Shown here one piece after another: positions 1 to 7,989 of a stretch of DNA of 33,255 nt (its first letter is position 1; each line of letters starts with the position of its first letter). The DNA is from an uncultured Bacteroidia bacterium (GTDB taxonomy: Bacteria; Bacteroidota; Bacteroidia; Bacteroidales; Prolixibacteraceae). The notes beneath the pieces were generated by a model. It had not been told where the DNA came from. It did no database searches and was given only the letters and a program-made list of their open reading frames with translations. The DNA is taken from positions 1 to 33,255 of the forward strand of contig CAIVMQ010000129.1 in the NCBI GenBank assembly GCA_903907075.1, written 5' to 3'. Position numbers and translations under genes: made by a program.

Positions 1-181
1 AAAAAAGAGACATTTCTTAGGTTTTTGAAACCTAATCAAATTTGAAACTAGATTGCAATTTCGATCCTGAAAACTTGACAATCCTAAATCGTTTTATTAT
101 ACTTTCAATAAGAATCAAACCCGGGAAGTCTTTCTATTCTTTTCATCTAGTGTCATCTAGTTTTTGCAAATTTTTTGCAAG

Positions 182-219
182 AAAAAAGGGTTTAAGAAGT
201 TTTATCTTCCTAAACCCTT
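182..219 (-). terminator. Rho-independent terminator of the tRNA gene
   Basis: Arms at 186-199 and 206-219 pair in 13 of 14 positions around a six-base loop. On the minus strand the hairpin is followed by six T residues (187-182). It lies 11 nt beyond the tRNA 3' end, so it most likely ends the tRNA transcript. Confidence 0.85.
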
Positions 220-230
220 AATTTTTAGGG

Positions 231-304
231 TGGGCCCAGTAGGGCATGATCCTACGACCCCCTGATTATGAGTCAGATGCTCTAACCAACTGAGCTATAG
301 GCCC
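231..304 (-). tRNA. tRNA with CAT anticodon, probably tRNA-Ile2 (lysidine type)
   Basis: A complete 74-nt cloverleaf is visible on the minus strand: 7-bp acceptor stem, D-arm with GG in the loop, anticodon loop CTCATAA (anticodon CAT), 5-nt variable region, T-stem GTAGG/CCTAC and discriminator A. CCA is not encoded (the next bases are CCC). It lacks the initiator features (1-72 mismatch, three G-C pairs under the anticodon). The acceptor stem has C4-G69 and C5-G68, which are TilS recognition pairs known from E. coli tRNA-Ile2; elongator tRNA-Met usually differs there. I therefore favour an isoleucine tRNA reading AUA after lysidine modification, with tRNA-Met as the alternative. The T-loop reads ATCATGC instead of the usual TTCRANY, so positions 54 and 58 are exchanged. 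Confidence 0.9.
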
Positions 305-378
305 TCAAAATTCGGTTTTGAATTTCGGTGTGCAATTTTACTCAATTACCACGTATTGTGCAACTTTTTACGGGCAAA

Positions 379-1125
379 TTAAATCGTTGGGATCACTTTT
401 AGTAAAAGATCAACTACATTGTGGACATTGTGACTAAAAACTTTGAGAATCTCCTCCCACGATACTGGCGCCTCATCACTCTTCCAACTGTCATAATCGG
501 TAGCCATGGCAATAGCAGCGTAGGGGATCCCCAGTTCATTGGCAAGCATACATTCCGGAGCAGTGCTCATATTAATCATATCGCCACCCCATGCCCTGAA
601 CATGTGCGATTCGGCTCGGGTCGAGAAGCGCGGACCTTCAATGGTCAGAATACACCCACTGGGATGAACTGCCAGCTTAAGCTCCGTCCCGGCACTGATC
701 AGCTTCTCCCTTAAGTAGTGATCAAAAGGGTCGGCCATCGGAGTATGATTCATGATATGGGGCTCAAAAGCCTCAAAGAATGTGACCTTTCGGTGACGCG
801 TGAAATCAATAAACTGATCGGGAATAACCAGATCGCCCCGCTCAATATGTTCACGCAATGAACCACAGGCTGTGGTAGCAAGAATATGGGTACACCCTAA
901 CTCTTTAAGGGCATAAATATTGGCTTGATTATTAACCTGAGTTGGAGGTATCGTATGTTCGCGCCCATGACGGGAAAGGAGCACTACCTCGACACCCGCA
1001 ATGGTACCGCATATAAAATCAGAACTTGGATCTCCATAAGGGGTCTCAACACTAATCCGATCCGACTGTTTTAAGATATCCGGATTCTCGAGGCCTGAAC
1101 CTCCTATGATTGCAATTTTAGGCAT
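379..1125 (-). CDS. mtnP: S-methyl-5'-thioadenosine phosphorylase
   Basis: This 248-residue cytoplasmic enzyme cleaves methylthioadenosine with phosphate to adenine and methylthioribose-1-phosphate. It shows the purine nucleoside phosphorylase family 2 motifs: GGSG near residue 8, RHG near 52, TACGSL at 85-90, GPRFST at 164-169, NMSTAPE at 185-191 and the base-binding aspartates in the ATDYD segment near 210. The methionine in NMSTAPE and the TDYDSW segment fit MTA phosphorylase better than guanosine/inosine phosphorylases. The length is normal for the family, and the ATG at 1125 gives a full N-terminus. It lies 159 nt downstream of the class II aldolase and on the same strand as mtnA; the three enzymes act one after another. 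The gaps hold palindromic elements, so a single transcript is not certain. Confidence 0.93.
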   Translation of the reverse strand: MPKIAIIGGSGLENPDILKQSDRISVETPYGDPSSDFICGTIAGVEVVLLSRHGREHTIPPTQVNNQANIYALKELGCTHILATTACGSLREHIERGDLVIPDQFIDFTRHRKVTFFEAFEPHIMNHTPMADPFDHYLREKLISAGTELKLAVHPSGCILTIEGPRFSTRAESHMFRAWGGDMINMSTAPECMLANELGIPYAAIAMATDYDSWKSDEAPVSWEEILKVFSHNVHNVVDLLLKVIPTI

Positions 1126-1216
1126 GATGCTAAACTAATTTTAAATTAATATTCTTCTGAATACATTTTGCCGCCAAGGCTCGAAGGCACAAAAAGGCAC
1201 CAAATCCTCAAGTAAT

Positions 1217-1247
1217 ACACTCCCCGTACGGAGCACAGTCGAAGTGT
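1217..1247. repeat. Short intergenic palindromic element
   Basis: Arms ACACT (1217-1221) and AGTGT (1243-1247) enclose a core containing CCGTACGG. It sits in the mtnP/aldolase gap next to degenerate AAGGCAC repeats. It resembles the short palindromes in other gaps of this window in style but not in sequence. Confidence 0.45.
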
Positions 1248-1284
1248 CTCTCTTTATTTACGCAAAGTATTGACAAGCTGATTA

Positions 1285-1896
1285 TTATACATCAAAGGCC
1301 AGCAATATCCTGGCCGCTTCCTCAACAGTTTTGCCAAAAGAGACAATTCCTTCAGCATGACCACCCATCACGAAGACCTTTTGTTCCTGTGTTTCGGAAA
1401 GTCCCATCAAACGGATAATTTCAAACGCCATCTCTGGTGTTCCATATTGCACTTCCCTTGAAGTAGTGGGAAGTACATCAAGATACTTCTCCCATAATTT
1501 GCGACTGTGAATATGCACAACTGCACCAATGCCGGCATTGCATGAATAGATCGAGGCATGACTCATTGATTCGGAGGAAGCCTGAACAACACCGCGACAC
1601 CAGACGGTATTTTGTGCCAGGTCACATTTTTCAACCAATGGATAATGAATCTGGTCGAGCTCCGGTATTCCTCCTGTGCCACTACCTGAGATATAAAACT
1701 GTTCCGTATTGGGAATCCGGATAGAGATATTACCAAAACCAACGCCATCCGAATAGGCCCCAATAAATGATCGCTGCCACATCTCTTCTCTCCATTGATT
1801 CAACGGGGCAAAGAAGGAAGATGGGATCTCCAATTTTTCGGGGGTCAAATGAGAGGAGAATTTTATAGATCCATCCTCAGGTTGAGCGTAATTCAT
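1285..1896 (-). CDS. Class II aldolase family protein, probable methylthioribulose-1-phosphate aldolase
   Basis: A 203-residue class II aldolase/adducin-fold enzyme. It has the phosphate-binding GNIS segment (about residues 55-58), a serine/glycine-rich ISGSGTGG loop, the catalytic glutamate in SSES (about 109), two metal histidines in HIH (128 and 130) and a third in GGHAEG (about 180), matching the E73/H92/H94/H155 pattern of fuculose-phosphate aldolase. It lies between mtnA and mtnP, so the likely substrate is methylthioribulose-1-phosphate, split to dihydroxyacetone phosphate and methylthioacetaldehyde. The dehydratase MtnB has the same fold and cannot be excluded from sequence alone; no mtnW/X/C/D partner is in the window. 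The frame is open to a TTG at 1920, but that codon lies in a TAACTTTG promoter box, so the ATG at 1896 is used. Confidence 0.75.
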   Translation of the reverse strand: MNYAQPEDGSIKFSSHLTPEKLEIPSSFFAPLNQWREEMWQRSFIGAYSDGVGFGNISIRIPNTEQFYISGSGTGGIPELDQIHYPLVEKCDLAQNTVWCRGVVQASSESMSHASIYSCNAGIGAVVHIHSRKLWEKYLDVLPTTSREVQYGTPEMAFEIIRLMGLSETQEQKVFVMGGHAEGIVSFGKTVEEAARILLAFDV

Positions 1897-1917
1897 CAAA
1901 GCATAGTTAAGATAAGG

Positions 1918-1925
1918 CAAAGTTA
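1918..1925 (-). promoter_or_regulatory. TANNTTTG promoter box of the aldolase gene
   Basis: TAACTTTG on the minus strand matches the Bacteroidetes -7 consensus and would start transcription about 14 nt before the ATG at 1896. No good TTG lies 17-20 nt upstream (CTG is present at 17 nt). Confidence 0.5.
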
Positions 1926-1998
1926 AGGATAAATGAGAATTTCAGACAGAAATCATTGCTTAAATGGCTAAATAAAAATCTATGCCACCAAAGCACCA

Positions 1999-2014
1999 TC
2001 CCGCACTTGCGGGA
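1999..2014. repeat. 16-nt perfect palindrome (TCCCGCA-CT-TGCGGGA)
   Basis: Seven-base arms around two bases, in the gap between mtnA and the aldolase and flanked by degenerate AAGCACC/AAGGCAC repeats. It has the same 7-2-7 design as the elements at 3265 and 3293, and nearly the same sequence as the one at 33178. Confidence 0.65.
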
Positions 2015-2106
2015 CTAAAAAGGCACTAATTCGTGAAATCGTGCACTCTCTCAATATCTCTTCTCACGCAAAACCGCAAAGACGCAAGGGGACACTTAGT
2101 CTCTCC

Positions 2107-3222
2107 CTATCTGCCTAAAAGCTTCTCCGGGAATAATTTACCAATCGCTGCTTGATTTGCCTCGCAGATTCCCCTTTCGGTTATTAATGCAGTAATATAT
2201 TTTGCAGGAGTTACATCGAAGCCAAAATTGGCAACTCGCGATGTGCCATTAATGATTCTAATTTTGGTGATCTCGCCATTTTCAAGTTCCCCTTCTATAT
2301 GGCTGACCTCCTCGCCATCCCTTTGTTCAATGGGAATTTCTAGTACTCCATCAGACATTGTAAAATCGATGGTTGACGAGGGTAGAGCGACATAAAAAGG
2401 AATCTTATTATCAGAGGCGGCGAGTGCCTTAAGGTAGGTGCCGATTTTATTAGCCACATCACCCGATACGGTCGTTCTGTCGCTGCCCACAATGCAGAGG
2501 TCAACCATTCCATGTTGCATCAGATGACCGCCGGCATTATCCGGGATCACCGTATGAGGGACCCCTTCCTGCGCCAATTCCCAGGCAGTAAGTCGTGCCC
2601 CCTGATTGCGGGGCCTCGTCTCATCTACCCACACATGAACCGGAATACCCTTGAGAAACGCTTTGTAGATCGGTGCTGTGGCAGTTCCCCAGTCGATACA
2701 AGCGAGCCAGCCGGCATTACAGTGAGTCAAGATATTCACCGGCTCTCCATTTTTTCTCTTGCTGATCTTCTCGATGAGTTCACATCCAAAATCACCTATC
2801 GCTTCAGACCATTCGATCTCCCGAATTTTTAGCCTGTTAGCCTCTGAAAATGAACAAATTTGAGCATCCTCTAAGGTGTGACACCCATTCAACGCACCAA
2901 CGATCTCATCAATAAGAATAGCCAGATTTACGGCCGTGGGTCGTGCTCCCTTAAGGTAATTTGCCGTTTCAACAAGATCATTACTCCAATCATTACTAGT
3001 TGCATTCAGCAAACCCAGATAGACTCCATAGGCACCTGTGACTCCAATAAGTGGCGCCCCACGAACAGTCATATTTTGAATTGCCTCGAACGCATCATGG
3101 GCAGATTTAAGATCGATAATCTCAAATTCAAACGGCAATTTGCGTTGGTCAATTACCTGAATAATCTTATTATTATCGGGGTGAGCCCAGATGGTTTGAT
3201 AATTTTTACCGTTGACGTGCAT
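2107..3222 (-). CDS. mtnA: S-methyl-5-thioribose-1-phosphate isomerase
   Basis: A 371-residue cytoplasmic enzyme that converts the aldose methylthioribose-1-phosphate to the ketose methylthioribulose-1-phosphate, using the product of MtnP. It belongs to the eIF2B alpha/beta/delta-like family. Visible motifs are RGAP (about residues 54-57), the catalytic cysteine in THCNAG (about 168), DETRP followed by NQGARLT, DNAGGH and the catalytic aspartate in GSDRT (about 248), then GDVANKIGTY. Length and motifs are complete. The frame is open to a TTG at 3234, but the ATG at 3222 gives MHVNGKNYQTIWAH, a typical N-terminus. Its product would feed the neighbouring aldolase. The upstream gap is filled with palindromes and a terminator of the neighbouring operon, so transcription probably starts just before this gene. 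Confidence 0.93.
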   Translation of the reverse strand: MHVNGKNYQTIWAHPDNNKIIQVIDQRKLPFEFEIIDLKSAHDAFEAIQNMTVRGAPLIGVTGAYGVYLGLLNATSNDWSNDLVETANYLKGARPTAVNLAILIDEIVGALNGCHTLEDAQICSFSEANRLKIREIEWSEAIGDFGCELIEKISKRKNGEPVNILTHCNAGWLACIDWGTATAPIYKAFLKGIPVHVWVDETRPRNQGARLTAWELAQEGVPHTVIPDNAGGHLMQHGMVDLCIVGSDRTTVSGDVANKIGTYLKALAASDNKIPFYVALPSSTIDFTMSDGVLEIPIEQRDGEEVSHIEGELENGEITKIRIINGTSRVANFGFDVTPAKYITALITERGICEANQAAIGKLFPEKLLGR

Positions 3223-3264
3223 TGGAAAAATCAATCTTAAGAAAATAAATAGAAAATGCCACTA

Positions 3265-3280
3265 TCCGTCATCTGACGGA
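3265..3280. repeat. 16-nt perfect palindrome (TCCGTCA-TC-TGACGGA)
   Basis: Seven-base perfect arms around two bases. A second element of the same design lies 12 nt further on. Confidence 0.65.
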
Positions 3281-3292
3281 CCGAAACACTAA

Positions 3293-3308
3293 TCCGCCAA
3301 CTGGCGGA
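3293..3308. repeat. 16-nt perfect palindrome (TCCGCCA-AC-TGGCGGA)
   Basis: Paired with the element at 3265. The arms differ from it by one compensated base pair (T-A to C-G in the fifth position), so the palindrome is kept while the sequence changes. Confidence 0.65.
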
Positions 3309-3328
3309 CACTAAAAAAAGCTACGTGT

Positions 3329-3352
3329 AAAAAAACCGGATTTGCATCCGGT
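3329..3352 (-). terminator. Rho-independent terminator downstream of the sugar isomerase operon
   Basis: On the minus strand a 7-bp stem ACCGGAT/ATCCGGT with a GCAA tetraloop is followed by seven T residues. It lies about 165 nt beyond the stop codon at 3517 and shields mtnA from read-through. Confidence 0.8.
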
Positions 3353-3364
3353 CTTCCAATGTCT

Positions 3365-3407
3365 ACTCCTCGTTGCAGCTGCCTGCCCCAATGCTTCGGG
3401 GAGGAGT
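3365..3407. repeat. Nested palindromic element
   Basis: Outer arms ACTCCTC (3365-3371) and GAGGAGT (3401-3407) enclose the palindrome GCAGCTGC and a smaller hairpin CCCC/GGGG (3386-3389 with 3398-3401; its last G is shared with the outer arm, so the two pairings are partly alternative). No T-run follows on either strand. It looks like a REP-type intergenic element, not a terminator. Confidence 0.4.
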
Positions 3408-3482
3408 TAATGGTTCAGAGTTTGCACCTTATATATACCAAGAGGCCCCCTAATTATTTGTTGTGTAAATGATTGGCCACTT

Positions 3483-3505
3483 CCCTCTCGTTTGAAACGA
3501 GGGGG
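3483..3505. repeat. 10-bp hairpin directly after the sugar isomerase stop codon
   Basis: Bases 3483-3492 pair with 3496-3505, with one G-T pair, around a three-base loop. It begins 11 nt past the stop codon. There is no T-run, so it could be an mRNA 3'-end stabiliser or another REP-like element. Confidence 0.5.
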
Positions 3506-3516
3506 AGTCCAACTAA

Positions 3517-4512
3517 TTAGTCTTTGCTAAATGGCGCATCAAAAGCGAAAGAACTCGGAGAAAAGTCAACCTTCTTTACGAAGGCACACGATTCGGCAGC
3601 ACCCATTTCGCGATCCATAGCACTGTCTTCCCATTCTACAGAGAGAGGACCGGTATATTTAATGTCATTCAGAGCACGGATAATACGCTCAAAGTCGATC
3701 TTTCCGCGACCTACACTTCTGAAATTCCAGAAACGGCGGTTGTCACCAAATTCAACATGACCGCCAAATACGCCGATTGATCCAGGGTGATCATTCCAGG
3801 TAACATCTTTCATATGCACATGGAAAATACGGTCGCTAAACTGATAGATAAACTGAACATAATCAACCCCCTGATATCCAAAATGACTCGGGTCGTAGTT
3901 AAATCCAAACGCGGGGTGGTTATTTAATGCTTTAAGGGCACGTTTTGCTGTTTCGATATCGAAGGCGATCTCGGTAGGATGAACTTCGAGGGCATATTTC
4001 ATTCCCATTTCCTGATAGGCATCGAGTATTGGAATCCACCGTTTAGCAAAATCGGCATAACCGGTATCAAGTGTTTCCTGTGAAACGGCAGGGAAAGAAT
4101 AGAGATACTGCCATATTGAGCTTCCTGTAAACCCATTAACGACTTTCAACCCTAGTCGCTTAGCTACTCGTCCTGTTTCGATAACGCTGGCAGCCGCCCG
4201 CTGACGAATCCCTTCCGGATCGCCATCTCCCCATATTTCGGGAGAAAGCATTCCCCGGTGACGACTATCGGGATTATCGCATACCGCTTGACCAACAAGG
4301 TGCGTTGAGATTGCAAATAACTTAAGGTCATATTTTTTCAGCAGGGCAAGTTTAGCATCGCAATAGGCTTGATCTGCCTTGTCAACCTCGATATGATCGC
4401 CCCAGCAAGCGAGCTCCAAGCCATCATAACCAAATGATTTTGCTTTCTGTGCAATTGTTTCAAGGGTTAAGTCGGCCCATTGTCCGGTAAAAAGTGTTAC
4501 TGCTCTTTTCAT
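3517..4512 (-). CDS. Sugar phosphate isomerase/epimerase family protein (TIM barrel)
   Basis: A 331-residue cytoplasmic protein of the xylose isomerase-like / AP endonuclease 2 TIM-barrel family. Likely metal ligands are E176 (ALEVHP), D207 and H210 (YDPSH), H231/H233 (HVHMKD) and E293 (SVEWED), the usual E-D-H-E arrangement. The reading frame is open to 4662, overlapping the upstream gene by about 130 nt, but the ATG at 4512 gives the natural start [15 protein letters not shown] and a 16-nt gap after the oxidoreductase. The pairing with a Gfo/Idh oxidoreductase is common in sugar or inositol catabolism, including 3-keto-sugar routes. The substrate cannot be read from the sequence. Confidence 0.85.
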   Translation of the reverse strand: MKRAVTLFTGQWADLTLETIAQKAKSFGYDGLELACWGDHIEVDKADQAYCDAKLALLKKYDLKLFAISTHLVGQAVCDNPDSRHRGMLSPEIWGDGDPEGIRQRAAASVIETGRVAKRLGLKVVNGFTGSSIWQYLYSFPAVSQETLDTGYADFAKRWIPILDAYQEMGMKYALEVHPTEIAFDIETAKRALKALNNHPAFGFNYDPSHFGYQGVDYVQFIYQFSDRIFHVHMKDVTWNDHPGSIGVFGGHVEFGDNRRFWNFRSVGRGKIDFERIIRALNDIKYTGPLSVEWEDSAMDREMGAAESCAFVKKVDFSPSSFAFDAPFSKD

Positions 4513-4528
4513 GCTAGTTAGTTTAGGA

Positions 4529-5689
4529 TTATTCTGCAAATTTAAACCATTTCTGCTCATTGTTATACCCGGCTTCAACCATTGTATCGACAAACTGCAT
4601 CCCTCGGATTCCGTCTTCAACATCGGGAAAGTCAAGCCATTCGGCTTTTGGGATCTCCCCATTCATCTTAGCCCTTACGGTAAGGGAGAAATTACGGTAG
4701 ATATTGGCAAATGCTTCGAGATAACCTTCCGGATGACCACCCGGAGTACGGGAATTATGCTTTGCAATATCGCTCATATAGCCAGAGCCAACACGAATAA
4801 TCTCGGTGGGTCTGTCGCTCCATTTTACCAGCAAGGTATTTGGTTCGTGTTGTTGCCAATCGAGACCGCCAGTTTCACCATATACTCTAAGTCGAATTGC
4901 ATTCTCTTCACCCGCTGCAATCTGAGTGGCTATTAACACCCCTTTGGCTCCATTATTAAAACGAAGAAATGCAGCTCCATCATCATCGAGCAAACGACCT
5001 TCAACAAGAACATTAAGATCAGCACAGATCTCAACGGTCTTGAGTCCGCTGACATATTCTGCCAGATGGTGAGCATGCGTGCCGATATCACCAATACATC
5101 CTGCCTTTCCTGAGCGAGAAGGATCGGTCCGCCACGATGCCTGCGGGTTACCGGTATCTTCGAGTTTGGTGGATAGCCATCCTTGAGGATACTCGACAAT
5201 GATTTTTCGTATTTTTCCAAAGTCACCGCGCCGAACCCTTTCGCGTGCCTCTTTAACTGCTGGATAACCGGCATAGGTATGGGTAAGAGCCAGCGTCAGT
5301 CCAGTCTGCGCAATCTTTGCCTTTATTATTTTTGCCTCCTCCAATGTGAACGTAATAGGCTTATCGAGTACCACATGAAATCCGTTATCCATAGCCAGCA
5401 TTGCGGGCTCAAAATGAACAGAATTAGGGGTTACGATCGTTACAAAATCCATCCGTTCTCCAAGAGGCAACGAAGCCTCATGTTCAAACATCTCGTGGTA
5501 ATTTTTATAAATCCGGTCCTCAGGAAGGTAGTACGATAAACCCGATGATAAGGAGACCTCAGGATTAGTGCTAAAACAGCCACAGACTAATTCAATCTGA
5601 TTGTCCATTAAAGCTGCCAGCCGGTGTATAGCACCAATAAAAGCGGTGCTTCCTCCACCTACCATTCCCATGCGTAATTTTCTATTCAT
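4529..5689 (-). CDS. Gfo/Idh/MocA family oxidoreductase (cytoplasmic)
   Basis: A 386-residue NAD(P)-dependent oxidoreductase without a signal peptide. The Rossmann glycine motif GGGSTAF is near residue 11, the DKP variant of the EKP cofactor/catalytic motif is at 109-111, and the catalytic GDIGTHAHH segment is at about 200-208. Domains are an N-terminal nucleotide-binding fold (about 5-130) and a C-terminal alpha/beta domain. It is the first gene of a two-gene operon with the sugar isomerase (16-nt gap). Substrates of this family are sugars, inositols or their 3-keto forms; the exact one is unknown. The start at 5689 gives [13 protein letters not shown], with the Rossmann strand properly placed. 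Confidence 0.87.
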   Translation of the reverse strand: MNRKLRMGMVGGGSTAFIGAIHRLAALMDNQIELVCGCFSTNPEVSLSSGLSYYLPEDRIYKNYHEMFEHEASLPLGERMDFVTIVTPNSVHFEPAMLAMDNGFHVVLDKPITFTLEEAKIIKAKIAQTGLTLALTHTYAGYPAVKEARERVRRGDFGKIRKIIVEYPQGWLSTKLEDTGNPQASWRTDPSRSGKAGCIGDIGTHAHHLAEYVSGLKTVEICADLNVLVEGRLLDDDGAAFLRFNNGAKGVLIATQIAAGEENAIRLRVYGETGGLDWQQHEPNTLLVKWSDRPTEIIRVGSGYMSDIAKHNSRTPGGHPEGYLEAFANIYRNFSLTVRAKMNGEIPKAEWLDFPDVEDGIRGMQFVDTMVEAGYNNEQKWFKFAE

Positions 5690-5940
5690 GATTTTCTATT
5701 TATTGAGGTGATTAGCGTTAATTAATAGGCATTAAAATTACAAACAAAACTTAAACATAACATCCTGAAAAAATATAATATCCGATCAAACTGCGATATT
5801 TTTTTCATCCACACTATGAGAAGTAACTAGAATGGCCTATTTTCGCATGCAAAATCTAACAAACGCTGATATTATCAGATTTTTAGAGAATAAATAGCTA
5901 ACAATCGGCTAAAACGGACCACAAAATTAGGGAATTGATC

Positions 5941-6444
5941 ATGGGCTCTAAAAAGAGAAAACCAATAATGCAATCACTTATTACCATTTTAATGGTAACT
6001 ATTTTTCTCTCTATTGGGTATTTCTCCTTTACAATAGTTTATGATCTGCGTGTAAGATATATAAACCATTCGGTATTGAATAATATTGCAGAATCAAACG
6101 AGGAGAGTGCCTCGATATTCAAGCATTTTATCTCCGATATTGAACAAGAGACCTCTTGGAAGGTTGAAATCATCAGTGGATTGCGAAGTAAAGAGGCTCA
6201 GATTCAGCTTAAAAGAGATAACCCACATAATGCTGCAGTAAATAAAAGCAGGCATGTTCTGGCGCGAGCCGTTGACCTGGTACTTTATAAACGGGAAGGT
6301 TTTCGGATTATTCAATTAAGGAAAGCAAGCTCTAAGGCTTCTTGGTTAGAGACTAAGGTACCTGAGATAGCCAAGCGATATGGGTTATTATGGGGTGGAA
6401 CCTATAAAAACTACCACGACCCGGTACATTTTGAGGTAAATTAA
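5941..6444 (+). CDS. Membrane-anchored M15-type D-Ala-D-Ala carboxypeptidase / endopeptidase-like protein
   Basis: A 167-residue protein with one N-terminal membrane segment (about residues 12-33) and a periplasmic peptidase domain. Catalytic features of the M15 (VanY / phage L-Ala-D-Glu endopeptidase-like) family are seen: SGLRSKEAQ, the zinc-binding KSRH followed by AVDLV (H and D ligands), and DPVHFEV near the C-terminus (third histidine). The YGLLWGGTYKNYHDP segment is typical of the phage-endolysin-like subgroup. It probably trims peptidoglycan cross-bridges. The frame is open back to a TTG at 5935; the ATG two codons on is preferred. It is alone on the plus strand and ends at a shared bidirectional terminator. 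A phage origin is possible, but no other phage gene is near. Confidence 0.75.
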   Translation: MGSKKRKPIMQSLITILMVTIFLSIGYFSFTIVYDLRVRYINHSVLNNIAESNEESASIFKHFISDIEQETSWKVEIISGLRSKEAQIQLKRDNPHNAAVNKSRHVLARAVDLVLYKREGFRIIQLRKASSKASWLETKVPEIAKRYGLLWGGTYKNYHDPVHFEVN

Positions 6445-6516
6445 AAGCTTATCTGGAGACTATATTATACTTTAAGATTTGGATTAAACCCGTCAAAAGG
6501 GATCCGGTTAAACCAA

Positions 6517-6550
6517 AAAGATCCCGTTATCTCTTAATAACGGGATCTTT
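6517..6550. terminator. Bidirectional terminator between convergent genes
   Basis: A perfect 14-bp stem (6517-6530 with 6537-6550) and 6-nt loop, with A-rich left and T-rich right flanks. It serves the M15 peptidase on the plus strand and the Tat-signal oxidoreductase on the minus strand. Confidence 0.88.
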
Positions 6551-6575
6551 AATTGGATAATAGGCAAGGTATAAA

Positions 6576-7952
6576 TTACCCTTTTTTATCCTCTTTGGGT
6601 TTCCCGGGTACACGAACCACATAACCACTCATATCGACTTTGCCGATTTCAAGGGTAGCAGGAAGGGTACTTAAGTTAGAATTTGTGATCTCTTCCCAAG
6701 TGACAACATTGCCAGAATAAGCCGATTCGCGACCCATAATAGCAGTCAAACACGAAATGGCAGTCTCCTCTGCCTGATTGATCGGCGTATTTGAACGGAT
6801 ATGATTTACAAAATCAACATGCTCCAATACATATGGATTGGTCTGTTTAAAATCTGCTTTCTCCTTCTCAGAGTCATATTTCCAGATCACTTTACCCTGA
6901 AGGTCTTTGATCTCCATGGTATTGCTATCCCAGCTTCCTTTGGTCCCCTGGATATGCTCTGATACATTGTTTGCACATCCGTCAATCTGACGGCACATGC
7001 TATGCAGGTGAACGCCCCCTTCATATTCAAAGTCGACACTAAACATATCATATTGGTCACCGGAAAGTCTCCGTTGTTTGGCGCCAAAACCGACCGCCTT
7101 CAACGGCTTTTTACCTATGAACCAGTTAAATACATCGAGGTTATGAACGTGCTGTTCAACAAGATGATCGCCCGATAGCCATTTCCAGTTTACCCAATCG
7201 CGCACCATAAATTCCATGTCAGACCATTCGGGTTTGCGCTCCCTATACCATAACATCGATTGGTTCCAATAGACATTTCCCGAAAGGATCTCGCCAATCA
7301 ACCCACTTTGGATCTGTTTAAAACTTTCAACATAGCTACGTTGGTGGCGACGTTGAGTTCCGGTAACAACACATAGTCCTTGTGATTCAGCTTTCTTTGC
7401 AGATGCAAAGATTGAGCGGGCACCCACCGGATCAACACAAACAGGTTTTTCCATAAATACATGCTTACCGGCCTCTACGGCAGCCTCAAAATGAGTCGGA
7501 CGGAATGCCGGTGGTGTAGCAATAATTACCAGGTCGACACCTGAAGCCAAAACCTTCTTATAGTTATCAAATCCCGTGAAACACATATCATCAGGAACTT
7601 CAACCTTATGTTTCTCTTTAAGACCCTTACGGCAGTCATCAATTCTATCCTGAAACAAGTCGCCAAGGGCAACAATTTGTACATTGGTAGGAACAGCATC
7701 GAGAAAATTCTGAACCGCTCCTGATCCACGTCCACCACAGCCAATCACACCCGCTTTTAATAATCTGCCATCGGCAGCTACATCGACGAGGTCTGGAATA
7801 TAAGCCCCTGTAAGCGATGGAACAGGAACAAGCTTTTCAGCGCCTGAAGCACATGATGCGATAACAGCACCGGCTCCAATGGTGCCCACGACACCAACGA
7901 CAGCAGAGGTTGAAAAAAAGTCCCTTCTGCTCAATGAATTCTTTTTAGTCAT
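6576..7952 (-). CDS. Tat-exported Gfo/Idh/MocA family oxidoreductase, probable lipoprotein
   Basis: A 458-residue oxidoreductase. The N-terminus has a twin-arginine motif (SLSRRDFF, residues 7-13), a hydrophobic stretch and a lipobox-like IASC with Cys34, so the protein is exported folded, with its cofactor bound, and probably lipid-anchored. The Rossmann motif GCGGRG is at 71-76, EKP at 168-170 and the catalytic GDHLVEQHVHNLD segment at 261-273. This is the family of periplasmic Gfo/Idh enzymes common in Bacteroidetes, thought to oxidise sugars or glycosides. It lies 37 nt after the cytochrome-FGE fusion gene and is probably its operon partner, which suggests a link to a membrane redox chain. 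The substrate is unknown. Confidence 0.85.
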   Translation of the reverse strand: MTKKNSLSRRDFFSTSAVVGVVGTIGAGAVIASCASGAEKLVPVPSLTGAYIPDLVDVAADGRLLKAGVIGCGGRGSGAVQNFLDAVPTNVQIVALGDLFQDRIDDCRKGLKEKHKVEVPDDMCFTGFDNYKKVLASGVDLVIIATPPAFRPTHFEAAVEAGKHVFMEKPVCVDPVGARSIFASAKKAESQGLCVVTGTQRRHQRSYVESFKQIQSGLIGEILSGNVYWNQSMLWYRERKPEWSDMEFMVRDWVNWKWLSGDHLVEQHVHNLDVFNWFIGKKPLKAVGFGAKQRRLSGDQYDMFSVDFEYEGGVHLHSMCRQIDGCANNVSEHIQGTKGSWDSNTMEIKDLQGKVIWKYDSEKEKADFKQTNPYVLEHVDFVNHIRSNTPINQAEETAISCLTAIMGRESAYSGNVVTWEEITNSNLSTLPATLEIGKVDMSGYVVRVPGKPKEDKKG

Positions 7953-7989
7953 AATTTTTTAAGTTTTAGGAATTAGAATCTATCTTTAA

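Noticed and set aside
144-177. CATCTAG direct repeat and TTGCAAA inverted repeat left of the tRNA terminator, considered as an attachment site
   Set aside because: The repeat does not copy any part of the tRNA 3' end and no integrase or phage gene is in the window.
1285-1896. Reading the class II aldolase as MtnB (methylthioribulose-1-phosphate dehydratase)
   Set aside because: Possible because the fold is shared, but none of the enzymes that would use the MtnB product are nearby and the residues fit a FucA-like aldolase; kept only as an alternative.
5777-5804. AATATC/GATATT hairpin followed by T residues on the plus strand
   Set aside because: It looks like a small terminator, but no plus-strand gene lies upstream; the stem is short and AT-rich.
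5922-5929. TAATTTTG box on the minus strand upstream of the cytoplasmic Gfo/Idh gene
   Set aside because: It is more than 230 nt from the start and has no TTG partner at the right spacing; one such 8-mer match is expected by chance in AT-rich DNA.
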